Shown one piece after another: positions 33,582-42,937 of a stretch of DNA of 64,000 nt. The stretch is from Helicobacter monodelphidis (GTDB lineage: Bacteria > Campylobacterota > Campylobacteria > Campylobacterales > Helicobacteraceae): assembly GCF_003288845.1 (NCBI RefSeq), contig NZ_NHYN01000003.1, positions 62,001-126,000 of the forward strand, written 5' to 3'. Both the position numbers and the translations under genes were made by a program. Below the pieces are notes generated by a model that ran no database searches, had not been told where the DNA came from, and worked only from the letters and a program-made list of their open reading frames with translations. The number at the start of each line of letters is the position of its first letter. The stretch's first letter is position 1.

Positions 33582-34242
33582 GGACTCTTCCTTCTTCTAT
33601 GTGAAACTGCCGACAATGAATGCCTAAGAATTTCGGATTCATATGCGTTACAACCACAACACTAATTCCCAAAGTCTCATTTGCTCCACGCAAAAGATTC
33701 CAGATAATATCGCTTGAGTGTTCATCTAAATTTCCGGTAGGCTCATCAGCTAGAATCATAATCGGATTATGTGCTAATGCCCTTGCCATCGCTACCCTCT
33801 GTTGCTCTCCTCCACTTAATTCTAAGGGATAGTTATGTGCTTTGTGGGAAAGTTTAATATGATTAAGAAGTTTTGTTGTTTGCGTACGACACAATTCCTT
33901 TGAAAAACCATTAATAATCATCGGCAACATCACATTCCGCTCCACACTCCAATCTTTAATCAATTTATAATCTTGAAACACAATACCAATGTGTCGTCTA
34001 AGTGTTTCAATCTCCTTTTCCTTAGGTAATTGCATATCAATACCCAAAATCTCCAATGCTCCGCCATACACTTCCATCTCGCCATAAAGTGATTTGAGCA
34101 ACGTGCTCTTACCGCTACCGCTAGGGCCGGTAATAAAAATAAATTCTTTCTCCAAAATAGAAAAGGAGGCATCTTTAATTACAGGTTCTTGGCGCTTATA
34201 GCCTAAAGCTAATCTTTCTGCAGCTACAATAACACTATTCAC
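33568..34242 (-). CDS. ftsE: cell division ATP-binding protein FtsE
   Basis: ATPase partner of FtsX, 224 residues. Walker A GPSGSGKST (39-47), Q-loop VFQDYKLI, signature LSGGEQQR, and Walker B MILADEPTGNLD are all intact. The start codon is GTG at 34242, preceded by GGGGAGGAGA. Lies 39 bp after trmB. Confidence 0.94.
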   Translation of the reverse strand: MNSVIVAAERLALGYKRQEPVIKDASFSILEKEFIFITGPSGSGKSTLLKSLYGEMEVYGGALEILGIDMQLPKEKEIETLRRHIGIVFQDYKLIKDWSVERNVMLPMIINGFSKELCRTQTTKLLNHIKLSHKAHNYPLELSGGEQQRVAMARALAHNPIMILADEPTGNLDEHSSDIIWNLLRGANETLGISVVVVTHMNPKFLGIHCRQFHIEEGRVHEVS

Positions 34243-34281
34243 TCTCCTCCCCTTTTTGTAAAATTCTTTGTCCGTTTCTCA

Positions 34282-35475
34282 TTATATAGTAGAATGGATA
34301 AAACTTTGATGATATTTCTTTAAAATCTGGTGGATTCTCCGATTTGCAGCAAGATTTAAAGGTGGGTTAAAATATTCAGCTGAATCTGGAAAAAGTAGCA
34401 AATAGTTGCTTTGAGGCTGTGTAACACTACCAAAACAGAGTTGAATTACTTTGCATTCCGCATTACTAAATAATTGCTGAATAGACAAAAAAGCAGACTC
34501 AAAGCATTGTTTAAAAGGCATGAAAGAACCTTGAAAATATTTATAAAGCCCTTGTGCCTCCTCTTTTGTAAAAGAAAAATCTGCTTTTTCTTGTGCAATT
34601 TTGACCAACGCGGGACGATACAATATATCAAAAATATTTTTATTTTGCCTAAGCCATCGCTCTTCATATTTACTACACACCGCAATTTTACGATTCTTAA
34701 AAATCTCGATATGGCTCTTAGAATCTTGCAAAAACAGGTCTAAACTCTGCCTAAAATATTCCTCATCATCACTTCTTAAATTCAAGATACCTGACGGCTT
34801 TAAAACTCGTTTGACTTCCGCCACAAACACATCATTAATTACACGACGATGAAGCTTTTTCCATGGGATTGGAAAATGCACAACAATTTCATCAAGCAAC
34901 TGATTAGGTAAAACCTCCAGCAATAAACGTGCATCAATGGAAAGAATGCGTAAATTCTCAAGCTGGGAGAGTGTTATTTGTCGCAAAACTTGCTCGATTG
35001 AAGGCATATGAATCTCCAAACCAATCCATAAAGAAGAAGGATTTTGCTTAGCAGTTTGCAAGATTCTACGCCCACTTCCAAAACCAATTTCAAGATTTAC
35101 AGACTCAAAGTGATGGTCGTGTAACTCTTGCAAAAGCGTTTGTACAGAATAGTAAAAATAAGGATTCTCTTCTTCTTGTCGTGGCTTATTTGGGCTTAAA
35201 TTATGCCTTAAGCAAAAATCTGCATTTATATTTCTAATCTGCATCAAAGCATTTTTCAAAATACCAACCGGTGAAATACGACTTTGTTTATCGCATTTAA
35301 CTAAAATACCTTCCTTTTTCTGTTGCATTCTCAAAAAAAACCGCTTGCATTGATATTGGACTAAAATCAAAGAATCTTGCGTGTTCTCATCAAAATATTG
35401 CCCCAAAAATTGAAAAGATTCTTGCTCAAAAGGCATTTTAGGCAGACGAACAGAAGAAAGCAAGATATGTGGCAT
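34282..35475 (-). CDS. trmB: tRNA (guanine-N7-)-methyltransferase
   Basis: Forms m7G46 in tRNA. It has 397 residues, nearly twice the length of the E. coli enzyme (239). The Rossmann methyltransferase core spans about 110-300: SAM-binding LEIGFGSGR (128-136), VHFPIPWKKLHRR (about 187-199), LNLRSDDEEYF. The roughly 100-residue N-terminal and C-terminal extensions are typical of the Campylobacterota form. Its ATG shares one base with the stop of the fibronectin-III lipoprotein gene. Confidence 0.92.
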   Translation of the reverse strand: MPHILLSSVRLPKMPFEQESFQFLGQYFDENTQDSLILVQYQCKRFFLRMQQKKEGILVKCDKQSRISPVGILKNALMQIRNINADFCLRHNLSPNKPRQEEENPYFYYSVQTLLQELHDHHFESVNLEIGFGSGRRILQTAKQNPSSLWIGLEIHMPSIEQVLRQITLSQLENLRILSIDARLLLEVLPNQLLDEIVVHFPIPWKKLHRRVINDVFVAEVKRVLKPSGILNLRSDDEEYFRQSLDLFLQDSKSHIEIFKNRKIAVCSKYEERWLRQNKNIFDILYRPALVKIAQEKADFSFTKEEAQGLYKYFQGSFMPFKQCFESAFLSIQQLFSNAECKVIQLCFGSVTQPQSNYLLLFPDSAEYFNPPLNLAANRRIHQILKKYHQSFIHSTI

Positions 35476-36701
35476 TAATGTGCCTCCACTGGAATTTTAA
35501 TTGTCCTTTTTTTACTACTCACAGATTCAAGCCCATTCTTATCAATAGCAATAACACCATAAAAATAACTCTCTCCCTCACTCACCTCGCTGTCATAAAA
35601 ATAAGTATTAGGAACAGAAATATACTTCTCTCTTTTTCCAAAAAAACTATCTTCTTGTTTATAAATAGAATACTGCACCGCCCTTGAATCTGATGGACTC
35701 CATTGTAACATCACGCGCCCATTTTCATAAGCTAGTCGCGTAATATTTGGAGGAGCTGGACGCGAAAGTGTTCGCCCCTCAATTGCATTGCGTTGCATTT
35801 GGCTTTCTAATCCATCTTTATCCACTGCTGTAACAAAATAACCATAACTCACACCATCTTCTTGTGTGGTATCGATAAAGTGCAGTGTATGATTATTTAA
35901 ATTTGCAATTTCTGTCTCTGTAATTCCGCCCAAAATTTTGCGATAAACTTTATAACCGACAACATCTTGTTGTGTGCTAGGTTGCCAGGAAATTTTAATT
36001 TGTCGCGGGAGGTCCATTGATGCTGTAAGCCCTTGTGGAGGGAGAGGGAGAGGTTTTGTCTTTGCAGTTAAAATCGATGTTGGATTAGATTTAATATCAT
36101 TCGCATTTAACGCATAAATCATATAGTGATATTGGGTATTATCACGCAAACCCTCATCGATATATTCAACCTGCAAACGATTTTCAATCTTTGCCACCCT
36201 AACAAACTTTGCCCCTTCCGCACGCATAATCAAATAACCATTCACGCGTGGGTCGGCATGAGGCGACCAAAGCAACTTTACTTTTCTTGGATAATTACTC
36301 ATCGCTTGTGCATATTCAACCGCATCAAGAACGCCTGTTTTTACAACAATAGGTTCAGAAGCAATAGAGGGACTGCCATGTGCATTAAAGGTTGCAAAGC
36401 GATAGATATAAGTCGTATTTGGAGATAATCCTGTATCCACAAAATGCGATGAGAAACGCGAAGGAATTTCAGCTACACGATGAAACTGTCCCCCTTTTGA
36501 ATCTTTACGATAGATATAATAACCTTGTACAACACCAGATTCTTTGATGCTCTGCCACTCAAACGCTATGCTATCAATATCCGCTATTGATTTCACTTGA
36601 GTAACAATGGGTAAATTTGGGTCTGCTTGGGGTTGTGTTTGTGAACAAGCCGTAAAGAAAAAAAGAATACAAGATATAACAGAAAATAAATAAAACTTCA
36701 T
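35475..36701 (-). CDS. fibronectin type III domain lipoprotein
   Basis: A 408-residue lipoprotein with lipobox FFTAC (Cys at residue 19). The mature part consists of about four tandem fibronectin-III domains, each with the W...V.GY.IYR...G...F..V and NTTYIYRF or SYGYFV patterns (starting near residues 40, 140, 230 and 325). It probably sits in the envelope as an adhesive or scaffold protein. Syntenic with the gene upstream of trmB in H. pylori. It is preceded by the Cache-type sensor gene (34 bp gap). Confidence 0.85.
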   Translation of the reverse strand: MKFYLFSVISCILFFFTACSQTQPQADPNLPIVTQVKSIADIDSIAFEWQSIKESGVVQGYYIYRKDSKGGQFHRVAEIPSRFSSHFVDTGLSPNTTYIYRFATFNAHGSPSIASEPIVVKTGVLDAVEYAQAMSNYPRKVKLLWSPHADPRVNGYLIMRAEGAKFVRVAKIENRLQVEYIDEGLRDNTQYHYMIYALNANDIKSNPTSILTAKTKPLPLPPQGLTASMDLPRQIKISWQPSTQQDVVGYKVYRKILGGITETEIANLNNHTLHFIDTTQEDGVSYGYFVTAVDKDGLESQMQRNAIEGRTLSRPAPPNITRLAYENGRVMLQWSPSDSRAVQYSIYKQEDSFFGKREKYISVPNTYFYDSEVSEGESYFYGVIAIDKNGLESVSSKKRTIKIPVEAH

Positions 36702-36735
36702 TCTAGCTCCTTAAAATACGATAACTAATACTGAA

Positions 36736-38679
36736 TTAAAGTGCCAAAAAAATTAAAGCGACAACTGTACCCGACAAATTATCCCTTTTAAAAATCTCTC
36801 CAAAATGTGCAGCTTGTGCAGAAATCATATAAGGTTTATCCTGAAAATAAGCAATTTCATTTAGGCATTCCCCTGCATGATTAAGAATGTAGCGATTATC
36901 AATTTCTAAAATCTCCCCCGCCTTAAAATGTTCATTGCTAGAAGCAATAATTTTACCACCTTTTTCAATCACAATGCCGAAAAGCTCACTTTGGCTGGAA
37001 AACATTTCTCTATGAGTTTGCAAAGCTTGACTTAAAATATCATGCAATAAAGATTCAACATTTAGCAAAATTCCTAACCCACCAATCAGCTCTTTTCTTT
37101 CTTCGTGTCGTTTATAAGTGGGTGCATAAAGGGTATAGGTTTGTTTTTCTTTATAGAGAGACGAAAAGTCAAAGTTTGATAAATAAGCACTTTTATCCCC
37201 TTTTAAAGAACGAACATTCAACAAATGTTCAAAAGGAATACTCTCCCCCACCTGATGAGAAAAATCTCCACGACAAAATTCCTGCGTAATTCCATTATAA
37301 TCAAAAGAAAAAAGTGTAATATAACTCTCATTTGCCGCGATATATTCTTTTAATGTATGATCTGCATATAAATTCTTTAACTCTAAATACTGCGTATCAT
37401 TCGCATACCAGCACAAAACACGCATTGTTTTACGCAAGAACCCATCAAGTGAGCTCACAACAGCCTTTGCATAAAAGTCTACTCGAACCAACAAAGAAGA
37501 AAACACGCTCATTTTTAAATCCTCAATGGATCGCAAACAAACCCCACCAATTTCTTCGCTCAAAATCCGAATATTATTTAAAATTGGATTCAAGGCATAA
37601 GAACGACGTTTTGAAGCAATAATTTCACCATTAATCACCACATCGCTTAAATCCTCATTTAGATTATCCGCCTCCTCCATCACCTCTTTAAGTTCATCTG
37701 TAATTAAGGCAGTATCTTGCAGATAAGTTGCATCAATACTCTCTCGTTGGCGACTATCAAAAGCACCCTTCAGTGAAATTGCTACTAAGCTTTTCCATTT
37801 CAAATCATAATTCAAATAGGGTAACGGGGAAATCTCCGCTATATAGGGAGTCTTATGAATATAAAATAACCAGTGTTCATCAATATTTTGGGTAACCACC
37901 TTTTGGAATGAGGGCAAAACACGTTGATGGCTACTAGCGATTACCTCATCTCTCTCATTCAAAAACGCCATTATCACAGAAGCATTGCTTGCATGATAAA
38001 AACTTTTAAAGATAGAATCACTATAGCATTCAAGCTTAATTGCAAAATGCACAACCCCCTTTTGCCCATTCTTATCATACGCAATATACAAATGCAAAGC
38101 GTCTTTACAAGCAGAAAAATCCGGTGCAACCAGAGTGTTAAAAATCTTACTTTTTTCATTCAGCACCCGTGCAACAACAGAAGTTTTAGTATTTTTAGGT
38201 TGCGGATTTTGTGTGCTGAAAATAATATCCCCCTCCTTGCTTACAATGTTGATTTCTAAAAAATAATCAAAAATTTCCAAAAATTTCTTCAGATAAACAC
38301 TATGTTCATTTGTGTAAATACCAGAAAGCAGATCATTAAAAGTAGAAGATTCAAGAAAAATTATTGAGGTAGCAGTAATGTTATCAATCACGCGCCCCAT
38401 CGATCTTGCTATAACCGATGCAGTCAAACCTAAACCACTTGAAAGAATTTTAAAGTGTTGATCCATTAGGGTGGAAATAAGCCTATCTTGCAATTGAGAA
38501 AATTTAATGCCTGTTTCTTCCATGTATTGGAATAAATTTTCAGCAATATCTAAGGAACTGATTTTCCCTGTTAAAGTTGTCTTCCGCAAAAGAGAATTTA
38601 ATGAATAAAAACGACCGCGATAAGTAGAAATTTCATTCATATTGTCTGTCAATAAGTTAACAAGCTGTTTATCTAGCAT
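36736..38679 (-). CDS. Cache/PDC-like sensor protein without membrane segment
   Basis: A 647-residue protein with three copies of a PDC/Cache-like strand-turn: INIVSKEGDIIFST (about 143-156), MAFLNERDEVIASS (237-250) and GIVIEKGGKIIASS (568-581). Around each are the acidic/aromatic patterns typical of extracytoplasmic ligand sensors. However, I find no signal peptide, no clear transmembrane helix and no methyl-accepting, kinase or cyclase output domain. It may act in the cytoplasm, perhaps near the chemotaxis machinery, but that is a guess. It has 63 bp of non-coding DNA upstream and precedes the FN3 lipoprotein. Confidence 0.6.
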   Translation of the reverse strand: MLDKQLVNLLTDNMNEISTYRGRFYSLNSLLRKTTLTGKISSLDIAENLFQYMEETGIKFSQLQDRLISTLMDQHFKILSSGLGLTASVIARSMGRVIDNITATSIIFLESSTFNDLLSGIYTNEHSVYLKKFLEIFDYFLEINIVSKEGDIIFSTQNPQPKNTKTSVVARVLNEKSKIFNTLVAPDFSACKDALHLYIAYDKNGQKGVVHFAIKLECYSDSIFKSFYHASNASVIMAFLNERDEVIASSHQRVLPSFQKVVTQNIDEHWLFYIHKTPYIAEISPLPYLNYDLKWKSLVAISLKGAFDSRQRESIDATYLQDTALITDELKEVMEEADNLNEDLSDVVINGEIIASKRRSYALNPILNNIRILSEEIGGVCLRSIEDLKMSVFSSLLVRVDFYAKAVVSSLDGFLRKTMRVLCWYANDTQYLELKNLYADHTLKEYIAANESYITLFSFDYNGITQEFCRGDFSHQVGESIPFEHLLNVRSLKGDKSAYLSNFDFSSLYKEKQTYTLYAPTYKRHEERKELIGGLGILLNVESLLHDILSQALQTHREMFSSQSELFGIVIEKGGKIIASSNEHFKAGEILEIDNRYILNHAGECLNEIAYFQDKPYMISAQAAHFGEIFKRDNLSGTVVALIFLAL

Positions 38680-38742
38680 TAAAACTCCAATGATTCTAAA
38701 AATTTAGCCTATTATAACAAAAATAAATTCATAAGAAAAGGT

Positions 38743-39678
38743 TTAATATTCTCTAGCGAACCAAATATTATAAAAAAGAGAACGATGTTCCCTATGGAAT
38801 ACCTTTGCTTCCAATAGATCAACATTAATTTGTTTCCTTAGATCCTTCAAAGAACTAAACTTACGATTTGCCCGTAAATACTTCAGAAAATGCACCCTTG
38901 CATAACTTGATAATTGTGCTTCAGAGAAAAATAGGCTCGCATTGTCTGGAAGATGGTAAAATTCTTCTAAAATCATTGGTGCAAGCAAATGCGTTTCCAC
39001 CGCAAAATGATGGTCCGTCGTTACACGTTTTCCAATGAAGGTGATAGAAGAATAAAGAGTATCTTTGATTTGCGTATAACTGCAATATACGCCATCTTTA
39101 GGAAGTAAAAAAGTATGAATATCTAGATTAATTGTAGGTATCAGCTTTTTTTTACCTAACCCTTGTCCACGAATAATTTTTCCCTCAATCAAATACGCAC
39201 GTCCCAGAAGTTCATTAGCTTCATAAATTTTGCCCTCCATTAACAGTTGGCGAATGTCTGTTGCATGAATAGCACGTCCCTTATAGTGAATCTCTGGAAC
39301 AATCTTTACTTCCCCTTTAAAAACCCTTTGAATATCTTCAGCCCCAAAACTCCGATTCTTACCACAGCGAAAATCATAACCAACAATAATTTTTTGAAGA
39401 CAAGGAAAATTTTGCAATAAAAGAGAAAAAAAATCTTCACCGCTCAAATGCTTGATGGCATCAAATTCTATTGTGAAAATAGGATATGAGGTGAATTCCT
39501 GCTTCATCTCACCGGGCGTTAAATTCTCCTGTGCCATATGAATAACAATAATCGCACCGCCCCCATCAAGATACGAAAAAAGCTTCCTATGTGCCCTATG
39601 TAATCCATCGAATTTACCAATTACAATTGAGGTAATTGAGCTATCTTGCGATATGGATAAAAGTCTCTTCATTCCCAT
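38743..39678 (-). CDS. ribF: bifunctional riboflavin kinase/FAD synthetase
   Basis: Converts riboflavin to FMN and FAD. It has 311 residues. The N-terminal FAD synthetase is a nucleotidyltransferase fold with GKFDGLHRAH (21-30; Campylobacterota-type variant of GNFDGVHxGH) and VGYDFRCGKNRSF; HATDIRQLL replaces ISSTxIR. The C-terminal kinase has the loop GQGLGKKKLIPTINL and HLLAPMILEEFY. ATGs at 39678 and 39672 are both possible. Overlaps tlyA by 38 bp. Confidence 0.9.
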   Translation of the reverse strand: MGMKRLLSISQDSSITSIVIGKFDGLHRAHRKLFSYLDGGGAIIVIHMAQENLTPGEMKQEFTSYPIFTIEFDAIKHLSGEDFFSLLLQNFPCLQKIIVGYDFRCGKNRSFGAEDIQRVFKGEVKIVPEIHYKGRAIHATDIRQLLMEGKIYEANELLGRAYLIEGKIIRGQGLGKKKLIPTINLDIHTFLLPKDGVYCSYTQIKDTLYSSITFIGKRVTTDHHFAVETHLLAPMILEEFYHLPDNASLFFSEAQLSSYARVHFLKYLRANRKFSSLKDLRKQINVDLLEAKVFHREHRSLFYNIWFAREY

Positions 39679-40345
39679 TCTTTCCTGTTAACATAGAAGA
39701 TTGCGTACAACATATCTTAAAACCCAATGCAGAAATTTGCCTCTGTATGGATTCTAAAGCAATTAAGCAGGATTGTTTATCCTGCACAACACCTCTTGCA
39801 TTCCGCTTAACATTCTTACCCACTTCAAATTGTGGCTTAAACAATAAAACTGCCTCATGGCTACAAAGTCGATAAATATCTCCTAAAATATAAGCTAAAG
39901 AGATAAAAGAAATATCACAAGTAATGAGCTCAAAGGGGCTAGAATCAAAATGGCGAATATCTGTTTGCTCAAACAAGCACACTTTAGGATTATTTCTTAA
40001 ATTCTTATGCAACTGCTCTTTACCCACATCAACACAAACCACTTCCAAAGCCCCATAATCAAGCAAAATTTGTGCAAACCCTCCAGTAGAAGAACCAATA
40101 TCCAACACACGTTTATTGAGAATTTCAATTGGATTATTCTGTAAAAAATTTTTCAGCTTTAATGCCGCACGACTCACATAGATATCAGATTCATCAATTT
40201 CAATTTCAGACTTTTTATCTTGAATCTGAAAAGAGGGTCTTAAAACCACTCTGCCACATACCTTAACCTTACCTGACTCAATCAACTCTTTTGCTTTTTG
40301 GCGCGAAAAATCATATATTTGTGCTAAATAAAGGTCTAAACGCAC
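39641..40345 (-). CDS. tlyA: TlyA family rRNA (cytidine-2'-O)-methyltransferase
   Basis: A 234-residue protein with an N-terminal S4 RNA-binding domain (residues 1-60, MRLDLYLAQIYDFSRQKAKE) and an FtsJ/RrmJ-type methyltransferase with SAM motif LDIGSSTGGFAQILL and VALLFKPQFEVGK-type catalytic Lys (LLFKPQFEVGK). TlyA 2'-O-methylates 16S and 23S rRNA cytidines, which affects capreomycin sensitivity; in Helicobacter and Campylobacter it has also been described as a haemolysin-like factor. It shares one base with the upstream lipoprotein gene stop and overlaps ribF. Confidence 0.92.
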   Translation of the reverse strand: MRLDLYLAQIYDFSRQKAKELIESGKVKVCGRVVLRPSFQIQDKKSEIEIDESDIYVSRAALKLKNFLQNNPIEILNKRVLDIGSSTGGFAQILLDYGALEVVCVDVGKEQLHKNLRNNPKVCLFEQTDIRHFDSSPFELITCDISFISLAYILGDIYRLCSHEAVLLFKPQFEVGKNVKRNARGVVQDKQSCLIALESIQRQISALGFKICCTQSSMLTGKNGNEETFIHIAR

Positions 40346-40869
40346 TATAAACCTCTAAGGGATTTAAGAGTATTGTTTTTTGTTACATCAAAAATTAAAT
40401 TGCTTTCCTTTAATCCCTTTTTAAAAAGCGTTAACGTTAGAGGTTGCTTATTTTTTTGTTGTTGTGTTGGAAAAGTAACAAGAAAATACCCTCCCCATGG
40501 AGAGATATTTACAAAACCATAATGTGCAACATCGTCCCGATTTAAACGTCGAATAGAAATGGGTTCAATACCATCAAGGCGAATAGAGTATAAGGGGTTC
40601 ATTAAACCCCTTTTATCTAATTCTAAAGAATCGCTTGTGATATAAATATCCACAAAAAAATACTCTGCTTCCTTGTCAAACTGTTTAGGGTAAGCTTCAT
40701 TCAAATAAGTAACCAAAAAAACTGCCTCAGTCTGTAAGCCGTTAAGAATTTCACCTTTACGCGTTGATTGAATATGTTTTTCTGCGACGACATCGGGTTG
40801 CATAGCATTATGATACACCTCACAACCGGATAAAAACAACAAGCAAAAACAAAACAAAGCTATTCGCAC
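40345..40869 (-). CDS. hypothetical lipoprotein
   Basis: A 174-residue lipoprotein with lipobox FLSGC (Cys at residue 16). The mature domain is beta-rich, with the segments AVFLVTYLNEAYP, YFFVDIYITSD and WGGYFLVTFP. No family recognised. It overlaps ugd by 10 bp upstream and shares a base with the tlyA start downstream, so it is certainly translated with the operon. Function unknown. Confidence 0.75.
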   Translation of the reverse strand: MRIALFCFCLLFLSGCEVYHNAMQPDVVAEKHIQSTRKGEILNGLQTEAVFLVTYLNEAYPKQFDKEAEYFFVDIYITSDSLELDKRGLMNPLYSIRLDGIEPISIRRLNRDDVAHYGFVNISPWGGYFLVTFPTQQQKNKQPLTLTLFKKGLKESNLIFDVTKNNTLKSLRGL

Positions 40870-42212
40870 ATATGCTCCTTTTGAAGAATTGCCTTTGTGC
40901 CGATTTGATAGTAAGAAATTCCAAATTTTTGCATTTTTTGCGGATTGTATTGATTCCGTCCATCAAAAATAACCGGTTTTTTCAATCTCGCTTTAATTTC
41001 ATAAAAATCGGGACTCCTAAATTCTTTCCATTCCGTAACAAGCACCATCGCATCTGCAGAATCTAATGTCTCATACTTGCTCTTCTTGTATTCAATGCCC
41101 TGCAAACCTTTAAAATAAAACTCCTGTGCTTCCTTCATTGCTTTTGGGTCATATACCGCCACCCTAGCCCCAGCATTCAACAATGCATGGATTAAATCGA
41201 TTGAACTTGCTTCACGCATATCATCTGTTTCAGGCTTAAAGCTTAAACCCCAAATTCCAAACAATCGTCCCTCTAAATGCTTAAAATGGCTTTGAATTTT
41301 ACGGAATAAGATCTGTTTTTGTGCTTGATTTGTCTCTTTTGTTGCCGTAATCATTTTAGATTCTACACCCACATCTTTAGCAATTTTCTCCAAAGCTTTT
41401 ACATCTTTAGGGAAACAACTTCCACCATAACCACAACCTGGATAGATAAAGCTATAGCCAATACGATTGTCACTCCCAATGCCAATACGAACTTCATTCA
41501 CATCTGCACCAACAGCCTCGCAAATATTTGCAATTTCATTAATAAAGCTAATTTTAAGTGCTAGCATCGCATTTGCCGCGTATTTTGTCATCTCTGCACT
41601 TCTTACACTCATTTCAATTAAACGATCATGGTTACGAATAAAAGGTGCATACACTTCTCGCATCAACGCGAAAGCTTCTTTTGTTTTTGCCCCCACCACA
41701 ATACGGTCTGGACGCATAAAATCCTGAATCGCTGCACCTTCTTTTAAAAACTCTGGATTGCTTACAACATCAAAAGAAATATCTATATTGCGTTTGTTTA
41801 GCTCTGATCTAATTGTTGATTCAACCTTATCAGCTGTTCCAACGGGAACAGTTGATTTATTCACAACAACCAAAGGGGATTCAAGCAACACACCAATTTC
41901 CTTTGCAACACCCAAAACATATTGCAAATCTGCACCACCATCCTCACCCATCGGTGTTCCAACTGCAATAAAAAGAACTTCACAACGACTCAATGCTTCT
42001 TTTAAAGAAGTAGTAAAGAGAATCTGTTCACGTTTTTGGTTACGTACAACCATTTCTTGTAAGCCTGGCTCATAAATAGGAACTTCCCCTTTTCTTAAAG
42101 CCTGAATTTTCTGCTCATTTGTATCCACACAAACGACCCTATTGCCCATTTCTGCAAGACAAGCTCCACTCACAAGCCCTACGTATCCGCTACCTACAAC
42201 CGCGATATTCAT
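40860..42212 (-). CDS. ugd: UDP-glucose/GDP-mannose dehydrogenase family, UDP-glucose 6-dehydrogenase
   Basis: NAD-dependent four-electron oxidation of UDP-glucose to UDP-glucuronate for surface polysaccharide. It has 450 residues. Rossmann motif GSGYVG (7-12), VNKSTVPVGTAD, NPEFLKEGAA, and the catalytic cysteine in GCGYGGSCFPKD (about 254-265) are present. The C-terminal domain has GLSFKPETDDMREA. The family also includes UDP-ManNAc or GDP-Man dehydrogenases; the FLKEG and GSCFPKD motifs fit UDP-glucose best. The first gene of a block with the lipoprotein, tlyA and ribF. Confidence 0.9.
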   Translation of the reverse strand: MNIAVVGSGYVGLVSGACLAEMGNRVVCVDTNEQKIQALRKGEVPIYEPGLQEMVVRNQKREQILFTTSLKEALSRCEVLFIAVGTPMGEDGGADLQYVLGVAKEIGVLLESPLVVVNKSTVPVGTADKVESTIRSELNKRNIDISFDVVSNPEFLKEGAAIQDFMRPDRIVVGAKTKEAFALMREVYAPFIRNHDRLIEMSVRSAEMTKYAANAMLALKISFINEIANICEAVGADVNEVRIGIGSDNRIGYSFIYPGCGYGGSCFPKDVKALEKIAKDVGVESKMITATKETNQAQKQILFRKIQSHFKHLEGRLFGIWGLSFKPETDDMREASSIDLIHALLNAGARVAVYDPKAMKEAQEFYFKGLQGIEYKKSKYETLDSADAMVLVTEWKEFRSPDFYEIKARLKKPVIFDGRNQYNPQKMQKFGISYYQIGTKAILQKEHMCE

Positions 42213-42288
42213 CTAATTCCCTTAGTTTGAATGATTTAAACAATGCTAAATTATAACATAAGCACAATAAGCATTCATTAATCGAAAT

Positions 42289-42876
42289 TTATAAAGTCCA
42301 AAAATCCTCCAAATACTCATCAAGAAAATAAATATTTTTATAACCAGAAAGCACTAAATCATTACCTAGAAGTGATGCCGTATGTCCACTGTAACACTGC
42401 AAGAGAATCTTTTTCTCCACATTCTCTTCAATAACTTTTATCAACTTCTCATAGCCATCAATGTGCTCTGCATAAGGTAAATGTCGTTCTAAAAAATCCT
42501 GCGTTTGGCGAATGTCCAAAATAACATAATCTTGTGGACAAAAATTGTCAAAGTGCACTGCCTTAGCAAAACTTTGGTTTCGCTTTCCGTAAACTGGTAA
42601 GGTAGGGATTACATATTTTTTAAGAATCACTTCTTTAATTTCTACTAATAATTTCTCTGCTGAAATACCCTTCATTTGATACTGGTCGCATTCTTCAAGA
42701 TTCCCATTTTCTAAATCTTGAATCGTATTTGCACACTGAATCCATAAAAATGAATCATCAATAAAAAAGCGATAATATCGACGATGGAAGAAAAAATACA
42801 CCTGATTATTGATTATTTGTTCTTCAAAATTATATTTTTTTAGTAAATCTATAATATCCTGCAATGCTTCTTTCAT
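42289..42876 (-). CDS. rhodanese-like domain protein
   Basis: A 195-residue protein. The N-terminal half (1-100) is an unassigned domain rich in Tyr and Phe (YFFFHRRYYRFF). The C-terminal half is a rhodanese domain with VILDIRQTQDFLERHLPYA and the active-site loop CYSGHTAS (Cys about 160). The loop size fits a sulfurtransferase or a persulfide carrier. It lies between ggt and ugd with 61 bp and 76 bp spacers, so it may be a separate transcription unit. Partner unknown. Confidence 0.82.
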   Translation of the reverse strand: MKEALQDIIDLLKKYNFEEQIINNQVYFFFHRRYYRFFIDDSFLWIQCANTIQDLENGNLEECDQYQMKGISAEKLLVEIKEVILKKYVIPTLPVYGKRNQSFAKAVHFDNFCPQDYVILDIRQTQDFLERHLPYAEHIDGYEKLIKVIEENVEKKILLQCYSGHTASLLGNDLVLSGYKNIYFLDEYLEDFWTL

Positions 42877-42937
42877 ATAACCTCTTGAGAAATTTTACTT
42901 AGAAGGGCAGACAATAAATAGCCTGCCCGTCAATATT

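Noticed and set aside
42213-42288. Regulatory site between the rhodanese gene and ugd
   Set aside because: The 76-bp gap is AT-rich with no convincing box or palindrome.
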